Source: Symmetrospora coprosmae
Taxonomy: Eukaryota; Basidiomycota; Cystobasidiomycetes; Symmetrosporaceae
Direction: 5' to 3'
DNA: 64,000 nucleotides
NCBI GenBank assembly: GCA_008802785.1
Contig: VUYT01000009.1
Span: 248,001 to 312,000, forward strand
A program made the translations under genes and the position numbers. The notes beneath the pieces are model-generated. The model saw only the letters and a program-made list of their open reading frames with translations, ran no database searches and was not told where the DNA came from. This document shows, one piece after another, positions 33,295 to 45,395 of this stretch. Position 1 is the first letter of the stretch. Each line of letters begins with the position of its first letter.

Positions 33295-36200
33295 ATGGCA
33301 CCCAGTGCCTCGCAGGCCGCAAAGAACCGGCGCAAGAAGGAGAAGAAGCGCGCAGCTGCATCGGGGGGCAATGGCAGCGCCAATGCAGGAGGCAGCGGCG
33401 GCATCGACGACGATACCATCCTCGCTGCAGCACAGGAGAGAGCCCAGCTCGAGCGGGAGCGCATGAATGCCGCTGCCCGTCTGCAGCAGCAGCAGCAGCA
33501 GCGGTCTCAGCTCTCATCTCCTTCGAGCGCGAGCGCCAGCGCCAACGCCAGCGGTGCGACTGCCCAGGCTGCGGCGGTCCGAGGGGCCAATAGAGCCGGC
33601 CAGATCTATCGGAGCAACGCAGCAATGCAGCAATCCCACGCGCAGGCACAGGCACAGCAGCAGCAGCAGCAGCAGCAGTACGTGCTTGATGGCGAAGAGG
33701 AGGAGGACGACGAAGAGGAGGACGCCGACGAGGAGGAAGAGGAATACGACGACGAGGAGGAGGATGAGGACGAGGACGAGGAATTCGGCGAGGACGAGGA
33801 CGACGTCGACGGCGACGACCAGGATGCAGGGGACATCCCAGAGCTGGATGACGATGCATACATCCACACCGTCGAAGGATCCTTTGCTGCCGCCCATGTC
33901 CAGCAGCATCCTCAGCAGCAGTATCACCGCCAGTTCAGCGGGTTGCCTGCTCGGGCAGCTCCTTCCCCTGCAGGCTTCGCTGCCACTTCGGCCCACTCGC
34001 ACTCGCACACTCAGCCCCAGGTGACGCACGAGGCTCTCCTAGGCACTGCCAACGACCTCTACAAGCAGATAGAGACGGCCGCAGCCGCCGCGCTCAGCGG
34101 GCACTTCCCTCAGCCCCCGTCGTCCGCCGGAGCCGGAAACGGCAGCACCCGCGCCAACAACGGCGAAGAGGACGACGCATACTGGCTCTCGCTGCCTTCT
34201 CACCTGAGGAGCTTCATCAGGAGCGCTCTGCCACTGGCTGCTGGTCTGTCCAGCCCGACAGGGAACGGCAGCCAGCAGCAGCAGCAGCAGCAGCAGGGTG
34301 GTGCTGCAAGCACGTATACGAGCCGAGACGGGGGCGTCAACGTCACCACTGCAGGCGGGCAGCAGATCAACCTGACGCCCGACCAGATGGCCGCTGCAGC
34401 TGCCCAGCTCGCCCAAGTCGTCCAGAGCGGCTGGGCGTCGACCCTGGCTAAAGAGCCGCATGCCCGGCAGACGTCGAGCAGCAGCACGACCAACCACGGC
34501 AACACGACCACCACAACGACCACCATCCCGCTCGGCGCGTTTGCTCTGCCCCTGCATCCGCACCCGGACTCGCCCGAGGCGCAGGCCGCGTTCCAGGCAG
34601 CCGCGCAAGCCGCAGCCCAGGCGGCCGCAGCGGCGCAGCAGCACCAGCAGAACGGCACCAGCGGCGGAGCGCAATCCCCGCCCCCACCCTTCCCGTCCCT
34701 TGCAAGCTTGCAGAACTCGCTCCTCGAGCTCGCAAAGATGCACCCGAATCTCACGACAGCCGCAGCAGGCGGTGGTGCGTCCTTTGCCGGCTTTCCCAGC
34801 TTTCCCATGCCTGGTCAGCAGCAGGCACAGTCTCAGCCGCAGTCTCAAGCGCAGCAGCAGAATGCAGGGCAGCACGGCCGGCCAGCGACGCCCAGCGATG
34901 CTGGGACGCAAGGCACAGTCGATGGCCAGCCCGGCACCGGTGGAGGAGGTAAGAAGAAAAAGAAGAAGGGAGGCGGAGGCGCCGCTGCCGCCGCACAGCA
35001 GGCGCCCGCTGCTCAGCCACAGCAGGCGAGGGTACGTGCTCATCTGGCCAAGTATCCATTGAACATCCAGGCTGACAGGCTCGAGATGCGCCCGCAGGCA
35101 ACACCGCCCCCGACCAAGCCGCCGACGGCTCCCCTGCCCAACGCGCCGCCCGGCCGCGGTCCACCACCGGGCGTGGCAGGCCTGCAGACTCCCTTCTCGC
35201 GCTTGCCGCCGAACGTCGGGCCGGGCTCGGCTCCACCTGGCCGAGGTCCCCCGTCCGCGCTCGGATTGGGTCGAGTGCCACCCGTCCCCGAGCCGCAGAC
35301 GCAGGCGCAGCCGGTAGCCCAGCCGAAGCAGACGCCTGTCAGCGCTGGAAAGCAGCCAGCAGTGGCACAGACTCAGGCGAAAGCGGCGGCGCCGGCTAGT
35401 CAGAAGGCGCCTGCACAGCAGCAGCAGCAACAGCAACAGCTGGTGCGTGCTCGTTAGCCATGCGGGGCTGTGACTGACCATGCTGACGATCTTCCTTACC
35501 TGGACATGCACATTACAGCCTGCTCGCCAATCACCCGCTCACCAATCACCCGCTCACCAACAGCAGCAGCAGGCACCGCAACCCGCACAGCAGCAGTTCG
35601 CGCCTCCCGCTCGGAGCAGTGTCGCCAGTGGAAAGGCACGCGCCGCTCCTACCGTGACGACAAAGTCGGCAGTCCCTGTCGTCCCGTCTGCGCCCGCCAA
35701 GTCGGTGACTGGCAACACCATCAACAACCCCCCTCCGCCTCCTGCGGCGCCCGTCCCTGCATCCAATACGGCCTCTGCCAACAGCAACGGCAAGCGAGCC
35801 GCAGCTCGCGGCGACCAGACCCGCCGCACTGCCTCGGCAGACGACGCAAACGCCAATGCCGCGCAGGCGCCTCCAGCTTCAACGAACCAGGGCGGGTCGA
35901 CAGCTTCGACCTCGTCTTTGGCGCTGAGCGGAGAACGCGAAAAGATACGCGACTTCTGGCTGGCGTTGAAGGAACCTGAGCGGCGCTCGCTCGTCAAGAT
36001 TGAGAAGGACGCCGTGCTCAAGAAGATGAAGGAGCAGCAGCGCCACGGCTGCACCTGCGCCGTATGCGGGCGCAAGCGGAACGCCATCGAGGCCGAGCTC
36101 AAGGTGCTCTATGACGCATACTGTGACGAGCTGGAGAGCTATGCGAATCATCAGCAGCGCTACAAGAAGAGCGGAGCAAACCTCCCTCCGTCCATGGGTC

Positions 36201-38902
36201 CCGGACCATTCCCTGGTTCGGTCGATGTCAACAGCATGGCGGCCGCTGCCCCTGCCGGTGCCCCTGCGGCTGGCACGCCCGCTCGGGGCGCGGGGGCGCA
36301 GCAGAAGAAGACGGCGGGAGCACCAGCGCAAGCCCAACAGGCCCCTCCATCCACTCGCAAGCAGCCGCCCCAGGGTAAGACGGGTCCCCCAATTCCAGCA
36401 GTCGGAAAGGCGAAAGCTGCAGCTCAGTCCGACCACACCCATTCGCCCTCCTGTCCCCACTATCCCCACACGCACGGCCCAGGCGGACACCATCACCACC
36501 ATCCTGCTCCTGCTTCTACTGCTCCAGGCCAGGGACGAGGCAAGCAGGCCGCAGCGAACCAGAATCCCAATGCGGCGGGCGCGACGGCACCCCAGAAGGC
36601 GATTCCTGCGCACGCGGACGATGGCCAGTCTGGCTACACGGATGACGAGGAAGAAGAAGGGGACTACGACGAAGAAGAGGAAGAGGAGGAAGAGTACGAC
36701 GAAGAGGAGGGCTACGACGAGGATGAGGACGAGGAGGGCGACGAGCTCGGCGAAGAGGATGATGACTTGCCCCCTCTGGATGGCATGAGCTCGGACGGCG
36801 AAGACGACGCCGGCTTGCCGGCCCCATTGCCACCTCAGAGCAATATGCCACCTTCGTCTCGCCGACAGCAGCAGCAGCAGCCTGCGCATGCGGCCCTGCC
36901 GCCGGCAGGCCAACGGAGAGGCGCTAACCCACCTGCGAATCAGCGCGGCGCCGCTCCAGCTGGTACCGCTCCCCTCGCTGCCAACGGCAAGAAGCAGCCA
37001 CCCGCTGCCAGTACAAACCCCGGAAACGACTTCTTTGGATTCGGATCCTCTCTCACTGTCAAAGGTAGGCTTGGCTCGTCTGTCTCATGCTTCTCGGCGC
37101 GAAGCAGTCTTTTATAACGGTCGGTGAGTGAGCAGCGCTAAGTGAGCCTTTGAACCTTCTCCCTTTCCACTCTTCCTGTCACCACTTCTACATTACCACT
37201 TTGCTCCGCCCTGCTTCGCTCTGTCCCTCTTCAATCAAGGAGGTATCTTGACTGTCGCGGACGATCTGCTCAAGAACGACGGGCAGAAATTCCTCGAGAT
37301 GATGGAGTCGCTCGCCGACAAGCGGATTCAGCGCGAGCGAGAAGCCGCAGAGGGTCTCCTCGATGACGAGGACGAGGACGACGAGGAAGATGAGGAGGAG
37401 GAAGATGAGTACGACGACGATGAGGATGAGGAGGACGAGGATGAGGAAGGCGACGATGAGGAGGAGCATGAAGAGGTCATGACCGAAGAACAGCGGATGG
37501 AGGAGGGCCGCCGCATGTTCCAGATCTTTGCCGCACGCATGCTCGAGCAGCGCGTCTTGACTGCTTACCGAGAGAAGGTGGGTACCATGGACAGACTCTT
37601 TCACTATTTCCCGCACCAGCTGACACGGTGCCCAACTGCGCCATGTGCATCGCAGGTCGCCCAAGAGCGCCAGATGCAGCTTCTGCGCGAACTCGAGGAT
37701 GAGGATCGCGCTGCAGCGGACCGCGAGGCAAAGAAGGCCAAGGACGCGCAAAAGAAGAAAGACAAGAAGAAGCTTGCAAAGCAGCAAAAGGACCAGGATA
37801 AGCAGCAGCAAGAGGAAGCCCGCATCGCTGCAGAGGCGGCTGCCAAAGCCGAGGCCGAAGCAAAGGCCGAGGAGGACCGGCGTCGCGTTGAAGAGCAGAA
37901 GGCGAAACGCGAGGCGGAGCGTAGAGCGCGCGAGCAGGATGCATTGCGCAAAGAGGAAGCTAAAAAGGCGCGCCTGGCCGAGGAGGTTCGCAAGAAGAAG
38001 GAGAAAGAGGACCGTCTGCGTGAGGCCAAGGAGAAGCGCGAGAAGGAGGAGCGCGAGAAGAAGGCGCGCGAAGAGGCTGAGCGCAAGGCTCGTCTCGAGA
38101 CCGAGCGCAAGGAGCGCGAGGAGCGTCAGGCGCGTGAGAAGGAGGAGGCTGCCAAACGGGCGTCTGAGAAGGCGGAGCGAGAGAAGCAGGACAAGGCAGC
38201 CAAAGAGGCGGCTGCCAAGGCTCAGAAGGAGAAGGAGCGCGCGGCGGCGGCTGCCTCTGCGGCTGCGAGCGCAGCCAGCACAGCCAGCAGAAGCACTCCT
38301 GCGCCTTCTTCCCGGTCGATTTCGGGCAAGAACGTCCCAGGCTTGCCTAAAGCTTCGCCCGGCACTCTCCCTCCCGTTCCTCAATCGGGTTCCTTCAGTA
38401 CAACTCCGGGTTTCACTCCTTCGGCCAATGCAAACAGCAAGGATGGGTCCGGCCCGCCTCTGCAGGCAATGGTCTCGCCGACGAACACCATGTCTTCGCC
38501 GCTGCCCAACCTCGGACAGCAGCAGCAGCAGCAGCTTCATCCCCAGATGCAGCAAGGCCAGTCGCCATTTGCGCAGAGGACGGCTTCATCTCGATCGTTC
38601 TCTACTTCGCAGCCGTCCTCTGCTCCAGGTTTCTCTGCGGCTCAGTCGCCCATGCTGCCTATGGGAAGCCGCGCACCGTCGTTTTCGAACGGTCCCGGTG
38701 GACCTCCAGGCATGCCGCCTGTCTTTGGTCAGGGCATCCCAACCTACATGCAGCAGCAGCAGCAGCCGGGGCAGGGTGCAGGCGCGTTCAACGGTCATCC
38801 CATGCAGTCGCCTAGTGCCCGTCCGGGTGGACCCTCCATGCCATCGCAGGGCATGGTCGGAGGCATCTCGGCCGGGCGACCATTCAACGGGACGCACCCG
38901 CA

Positions 38903-38933
<31 letters not shown>

Positions 38934-40406
38934 TCTCAGAACCCGCTACAGATTGGCACCGCGTCATCAGGGATGCATCAGCAGAGCGCCGTCTCGCCTG
39001 TTGCTACTCGCGGATCGCCCTTCCCCAACTTTGGCAGCGGCGGAGGAGCTTCACCATCTGCCGGGCCTAACTCGATTTTGTCCTCTGGCATGGCGCCGCG
39101 TGGTGGTGCAATGAACGGCTTCGGCCCTCCCCAGACTCAGCAGCAGCAGCAGCAGCAGTCGCAGCCGCTGCCCATCGGGCACGGACCGAAGCAGTCTTCG
39201 ACGTCGCCAGTTCCTGTTAGCGCAGGAGCCGGTCTTGGCGGCTCGCTGTCAATGATGTCGAGCCCACACCATGCGTTCCAGCACTCTCCTACCGGCTTGG
39301 CAGCGCTCAACATGGACTCGCAGGTCGTCGCTCGCGGCACCCCGTCTGTACAGCATGCCCAGCTTGGCCTTGGCCAGCCGGCGCAGCCAACCTCTGCATC
39401 AGCAGCGTCGCCTGCGTCCGCCGCTCCCGGCAGCGGGCACTCTCGGAGGATCTCGTCGAGCTCGGGCTTCCAGCCCATTGGCCGTCCATCGACCGGCGGG
39501 CGCTTCGGCTCGTACTCGACCTCAACAACAGATCAGCACCAGCAGCATGCATCTAACGCCAACAAGTTCTCAGACTTTGGCTCGGCCATTGGCTCTGTCA
39601 TCGGCGACGACGACATCCCCTTCCCTACGCCGGGAGGATCGGGTGCGGCGAGCTTGCGGTCCATCTCTCCACCTCCAGCTGTTCTTGGAAGCGGGGCCTT
39701 GCTTGACGACATGATGGAGGAGGAAGGCCTCGATGCACCTGCTGGTCCGTCACCTGGGCTTGCGAACGGCTCTTCGGGCGCGTCCTTCTTTGGAGGTGGC
39801 GTCTTTGCACCTCCAGGCATGGGCAGCGGCGGTGGCGCTCGGGCTGGTTCAGCAGCGCCATCTGGCCTCTCTGCGCCTGGTGGCCCCGTCGAGGACGTCT
39901 GGGCTGGCACGCCGACGTCCGCGCAGTACCCGTCGCAGCAGCTCGATTCGCCAGGCAAGAGGGGCAGCATGTACCCGCCAGGTTTCACCTCGGCTTCTTC
40001 CGGAGGGTGGAACGCGACGCCTCCCCCTCCACCACCGGTAGCCGCGCCAGTCGTGACGCCCGACCGCGCCTCTGTGATCCGGGACCGCGCTCGCATCTCG
40101 TTCACGCAGCTCGACGCCGCTTCGCAGCAACAGCAGCAGCAGGTGGCCAACACGTCGAGCTCGCTGTACCCCATTGGCGACGTGTATCGCGTCTTCCTCG
40201 CGCTCTACCCGGACTCTACGAGCGTCGACGTGCGCGAGTTCCTCGAATCCTGCCTCGTACCGGGGACCGTCACGAATGGCAATGGGACCTTCAATTTCCA
40301 GTCGAAGGGGAATGTCCTCCTCATGAGCTACGAATCGGCTCGTCTGGGCATGGCTGGCTTTCAGCATGGGGACGGGGATGGTGGAGAGGGTATCGGAGCG
40401 AGGTGA
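33295..40406 (+). CDS. NST1: NST1-like stress-response protein with very large low-complexity regions
   Basis: Four main exons (33295 to ~35453, ~35519-37063, ~37242-37577, ~37656-40406) give about 2,260 residues. The N-terminus is basic ([11 protein letters not shown]), then polyGln and a long Asp/Glu run. The recognisable NST1 core spans exons 2-3: [39 protein letters not shown] and [13 protein letters not shown], then after a further acidic tract [15 protein letters not shown] and [19 protein letters not shown] ~200-residue charged coiled coil ([20 protein letters not shown] and similar) follows. The rest is Pro/Gln/Ser/Gly-rich with a short conserved end ([19 protein letters not shown], then [13 protein letters not shown]). 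In yeast Nst1 affects salt tolerance and interacts with the splicing factor Msl1; the biochemical role is not known. Several triplet CAG runs are likely length-variable. Confidence 0.9.
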
Positions 40407-41173
40407 AGCTCTGTTCGTTCGGAGATGCATCCTGCTTCAGAGACTCGGAGTTTCTCTCCTGTGCTCCGCTGCCACTGTAGTGCCAAGGTCTGCGCCGCTC
40501 TGTCTCGCGTCTCTTATTGCAAGTATTGCAGGTGTTCTTTCTCGCTGGCGGAGCTCGCTGTTGCCAATGTCCGAAGTATGGCCTTGCACTGACATTGCTC
40601 CTTTTGCATGAGATGGGTCGTTGCCACACTGCACCCGGACGGCAGGATACGTCTCGACCCCCTCTGGTCCCAGGTTGCAGCATCACACAGAGACGGGAAC
40701 ACCAAGCAGACAGGGAAGCGCATTGCCGACAGCATTCCACTGATACGCTACCCCCCATCTCCCCCTCGGCCTCGCAATGCATCCCTCTGCTGCTGCCTTG
40801 ACTGACTCGACCCCTTGAGTCCGCCCCTCCACCCTCCCTCGCTGCGGCGAACAAAACCAGTTCTGGGCTAAACGGGTCTCCTCCTGCCCAACCCACATCG
40901 CAAGAAAAGGGTCACCATCGTCTGCGCGATCCTACACGCACACCACACACGCATACATCTCTGCGTGTGACTTCGCTCTCACTCGACGACTTAGTTGTCC
41001 CATCGAGTGGTGGTCCCTCCCAGTCGGGCAGTCAGCCAGCCAATCAGCGCGGGGGGCAGACTGTCAGCTGGAGCGGGAACAGCCTTCGGATCCGCCTAGA
41101 CAAACAGACAGACAGAGCAGGGGCACGTCTGCTCGTGTTCGTCTGCTCTTCCATCGTCCCACCTCTCCCCATC
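40407..41173. other. Intergenic and promoter region of TBP
   Basis: About 770 bases without a recognisable gene. The distal part is probably the NST1 3' UTR. CACACCACACACGCATACAT lies near 40938-40957, and a TGTCAGCTGG palindrome-like site near 41062. No clear TATA box was found. Confidence 0.55.
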
Positions 41174-42591
41174 ATGTCCTCCTTCAACTCGTTCGGGTCG
41201 TTTGCACCCGGATCCTCGCTCGCCCTCCCTTCCACCTCGTCCGCTCCAAACGGCAGTGCCGGGCCGAGCAACGCCAGTGGCCTCTCCCTACCCGGTAGCA
41301 CATCTTTCGCCCCCTCCAACGGCAGTTTCGCGCTCCCGCCTCTGCCTGCACCGGCCCAAGCTTCGACTTCGTCGGCTTCCGACAAGGGCAAAGACATCGC
41401 AGTGGACGGCAGCAACGCGGCTGGCGAGACGGCCGCTGCTGGAACATCCGCTGCCATCCCTGCCAACATTCCATCTCACGGCATTGTGCCAACTCTCCAG
41501 TGAGCCCCTGCCCGTCCGCTTGGCCGTACGACACGCCCGCTGCAGGCTGACTGAGCGAAACGCACCTTCCACTCTGCTCCCCCCGCCAGAAACATCGTTG
41601 CGACGGTCAATCTCGGTGTGCGACTTGACCTAAAGACGATTGCTCTGCGTGGGTATTCATAATCAGACGCAGAGAGGGTGCCGGTCTCCGGTTGAAAGTG
41701 CCATGCTGACGGATCGATACTCTAATCGTATGATCCTGGGCATTGCACGCACCTCTCACCTAAAACGCACCACCTTGGGCCGGTCGCTACCATTGGGCAT
41801 ACATCTACCCTCTGCAGACGCTCGCAATGCCGAGTACAACCCCAAGGTTGGTTGAGATACACGCTTGCGCGGTGTGAGGTTTTGCTGCGCGCCAGCAACC
41901 TTACTACCCGCTAGCGCCTACCCGTGAAAGCATGTTCCTGCATGCTGAACAGAGGTCTGGATTGTGCCACATCCCTCCCGTGTTCCGATACCACTGTTCG
42001 ACGACGAGCAGCGATTCGCGGCCGTTATTATGCGAGTGCGGCAGCCAAAGACGACGGCTCTCATCTTCGCTAGCGGCAAGATGGTCGTCACGGGAGCAAA
42101 GAGCGAGGACGACTCGCGCCTCGCGGGGAGAAAATACGCGCGCATCATCCAGAAGCTCGGCTTCGAGGCCCAGTTCACCGACTTCAAGATCCAGAATATG
42201 GTCGGAAGCTGCGATGTCAAGTTCCCGATCCGTCTCGAAGGGCTCGCGTTCTCGCATGGTCACTTCTCGAGCTACGAGCCAGAGGTGCGTTTGATTCTCC
42301 TTCTTCCCTTGCGTATCACCTTGTGAGGCCCTGCTGACGCGATTATGCTCGCGCCCACTTGCAGCTCTTCCCGGGTCTCATCTACCGCATGGTCAAGCCG
42401 AAGGTCGTCCTCCTCATCTTTGTCTCTGGCAAGGTGGTCCTGACCGGTGCGAAGGTGAGCCTGCTCTGGCTGGGACTAATCGACCCTCTAGCCACAGTTT
42501 AAGAGCCGTCGTATCTCCTACACAGTTCCGAGAGGAGATCTACGAGGCCTTCAACAACATCTATCCCGTCCTGACCGAATTTAGGAAGTAG
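41174..42591 (+). CDS. SPT15: TATA-binding protein (general transcription factor TFIID subunit)
   Basis: Six exons (41174-41499, 41590-41648, 41818-41846, 42012-42284, 42365-42454, 42526-42591) sum to exactly 280 codons plus stop. The first ~100 residues are a variable Ser/Ala/Pro-rich leader. The conserved saddle domain starts [20 protein letters not shown], then [40 protein letters not shown] and [15 protein letters not shown] for repeat 1. Repeat 2 follows: [50 protein letters not shown] and [16 protein letters not shown]. It binds the minor groove of promoter DNA for all three nuclear RNA polymerases. Introns are 72-169 bases; exon 3 is only 29 bases. Assignment is unambiguous; paralogues cannot be excluded. 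Confidence 0.98.
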
Positions 42592-43496
42592 GCGCGCGTC
42601 CAAGAGCAGGCCGTTCGTTCCGGCCGCTCGTCCCGTATCGCCGCTTCTGCCGCTCCGCTCCAACTTCCTTCACCTCGTCGTTCCCACGCAACTCGTTCCG
42701 CTTCCCCGTAGTGCACATCCAACTCGCAGTATAGCATAACATCGTTCAGCCTACGGGCTTCTCCGCCATGGTCCTTCCGCACCGTCGGCTGTTGTGAGAC
42801 TAGCAGAATGCGTGAGAGTGGACAGACTGCTTCATACTTTGCGCCTTTGCGGCACTCAGGCTCGCCGTTCCCGTGCTATCCGAGCTCTGCCTGCGTCGCT
42901 TGTTCGCGACGTTCTCTTTCGCGAAGCGACGGCGCGTGCGGACGTCTGTCTCACCATCGCCAACTCCCCTTGCTGTTGAGTCTTCGCAGTTGAGTCTGGA
43001 AGCCAACGCCTGTTTCATATGAGTCGCGACGGGCCACAGTACATGCACCCATTTTGATGCGCTGCTGCTCAGTTGCCAACTGGCCCTTGTGCTCACTCAT
43101 AGGCGGAATGCCTCGGTCCCTGTGCATGCCTCTCGGCGACCCTCCGTTGTTTACACCCGGCTGCCCGCTTCCCGGGCAGATGAGCTGATCAGCGACTGAT
43201 GAAGGCCTGACTGTTCCTCTGTGTCACTCCGATCCGCACGCTCCTTGTTGATTCGTCCTATTGCGGTTTGCACATCGCGATCCTTGCGGAACCGGTATAC
43301 CTCTGGACGTCCCGCGGAGACTCCTCTGGATCCCAGCTAGCCCACGCTCGCAGTTTCAGACCGGTCAGGGCACAGTACCGTACCGTGTTTTGGTGAAGAC
43401 CCACAGCAGCAGCCCATCCCCGCCCTCTCTCCTCTTTCCTGTCTCTCTCCTGGCTGAATCCGCTCCCGCTCCACGAACGCGTCCCCACTTTCCGCA
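42592..43496. other. Intergenic region, nothing recognised
   Basis: About 900 bases between TBP and the membrane-protein gene. Only short frames with no domain, membrane pattern or consistent splice sites are present. The last ~150 bases are pyrimidine-rich and probably promoter of the next gene. Confidence 0.55.
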
Positions 43497-45127
43497 ATGT
43501 CGATACGAGCCGCTCAGAGCAGTACCGATCGTCGCCGCGCCGTGCCGAAGCAGCGCTTGCGCACGTACGAGCGTAGAGTGCGTACTTCCCCTTCCTTCTC
43601 TTGCTGTCCGCAAGTCATACTGACTTTGGTGACTCTCCGCCTTCACAGCAAGATGGCGGAGCTCCAGTCCCCGGCGTCCCAGGTCTGGGAGGCGGCTCCG
43701 CACCAGCCAACGACTCACGGCCTGCCGAGCAGCCATCACCTTCCGCTCCTGCTCCTGCTCCCGCACCTGCGCCGTCTCAGCCAGCGGACAACGGCGGAAA
43801 CAGCCCTGGCGGAGGTGGACAGGGCAATCCAAACCCTGAGACGCCTGTTGCGCCGGCGCCGAGCCAGGCTCCAGAACCCTCTTCCGTGCCAGCTCCACAA
43901 GCGCCTTCTCCATCACAGCAGGCACCCCAGCCCAGCCTAGCTGCACCCTCCGTCTCCCAGCCTGCCCAGCCGAATACACAGCAGCAGCAGGAATATCAGC
44001 CGCCTGCTACTAGCCAATACAACGGAGGAGGACAGCCCCAGCAGCCGGCGCCTAGCTCGTCTGCTCCAGCGTATCAGGCGCCAGTCCCACCCTCGTCGCA
44101 ACAGCCGCAGCAGCAGTACGGCAGTAGCGCAGCTCAGCAGGGCGACGCACCCGCCCAGTCGGCCGCACAGCAGGGCAGCCAGCCAGCCACCGCGTACGAG
44201 CAGGCTGCGTCTGGTCAGGCTTTGTCCAGCTCTACGCTCACCGCGCCCGCCGTGATCGCCACGACTGCTGTCGATGGATCTACCCTTTCCACCACACTCA
44301 GTCTCGCCACGACTAGCCGCACTGCCGTCCCTTCCGTCTCCCGTGGCATAGGCGTAGCAGCTGCCACATCGACGGCTGCGGATGGCTCAATTTTCATTGG
44401 CGGAAATGCAGTATCGGGCGGAAAGATGGGTCTGTCTGCAGGAGGTATTGCTGGCATCGTCGTGGCATGTCTCGTGGTGCTCGCCATGATTGCCGGCGTC
44501 CTCGTCAAGCGAAAGAAGAAGGCCGACGATGATGCTGCAGGCGGAACTAGACAAAGTGAGACAGCTCTGCCTGAGCGCCTGGCCGCTGGAGGAGAATGTG
44601 CTGACTCCAGCTCCTTTACCCGCCCAGTGTCGCAATACTACGATGGCGACATGCTGAGTGTACCGGGTCAAGCAGGCTTTGTCACCTTCAGGGACAATGC
44701 CAGTGCGAGGACATCGTATGTCTCTTCGCCAACACGCGAGCACTTCCTCACTACCGCACCGGCTGCCGAGTCGCCAGACGACGATGACGCTTCGCATTAC
44801 GATAACGATAACGACAACGACCGAGAAGCCGTCGACGGAGGATACGACCTCAGTCGCCCGGCGTACCACGACCAGCACCCGTCCTCGTACTACACCGCTG
44901 CGCAGCCGCCGTATTCGTCGCAGTCTCTGCGCATGCCGGAGTACAGCCTGCCCTCCCCGCCCATCCCGGCCCTCGACAGAGACGAAGCCGCCCTGTATGG
45001 CTCCGACGCACGCTACCTCGCCGCGGGCGCGACACTCTCCCGGTCGCGAAGCGAAAGGAGTATTGCCTCGTCGCAGCGGAGCTACGTCGACGAGCAGCTC
45101 AAGGACCTCTACGTCCACCAGTACTGA
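43497..45127 (+). CDS. Single-pass membrane protein with a Pro/Gln/Ser-rich outer region
   Basis: Exon 1 (43497-43577, 27 basic residues) joins exon 2 at 43649 over a 71-base intron (GTGCGT donor, CACAG acceptor). Residues ~30-220 are Pro/Ala/Gln/Ser-rich, then a Ser/Thr-rich stretch that could be O-glycosylated. One membrane helix follows at residues ~293-315 (GGIAGIVVACLVVLAMIAGV), then the stop-transfer KRKKK. The C-terminal ~190 residues are polar with many Tyr and acidic patches (DDDDASHYDNDNDNDREA). This layout recalls fungal wall-stress sensors such as Mid2/Wsc, but I see no Cys-rich WSC domain and no cleavable signal peptide in the modelled N-terminus. A missed upstream exon is possible. 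Function is inferred as cell-surface sensing. Confidence 0.72.
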
Positions 45128-45395
45128 CCCAACGGCACTCGAATATTCGCACTTCTCCGAATCATGCCTGTCCAAGAGGCCAATATACCCTTTCCGCGTG
45201 TCAAAGCTGTTTGTTGTTGACGTCAGTAACGCTTCCGCGTCCATGCTCGCCTGCAGCATCTGACTTACTCACGGTATCCGCCACAATGCACATGTCCGCC
45301 CCCCGTCTCCGCTTCACGTCCCGAGATCGGCTTACGTTCTCTCCTACTCCGACTCAGCTCTGACTGCTTCAGGTCGCTCAGCAGGATTCCCCGAT

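Noticed and set aside
34039-35511. 490-codon minus-strand frame rich in Arg and Leu
   Set aside because: Mirror of the CAG- and GCC-rich NST1 coding strand; no domain.
37188-38555. 455-codon minus-strand Leu-rich frame that looks like a multi-pass membrane protein
   Set aside because: Antisense of the charged NST1 coiled coil; GAG/AAG codons read backwards give Leu/Phe, a known artefact.
42592-43496. Short frames suggesting a small gene
   Set aside because: No domain, signal, consistent splice sites or coding bias seen.
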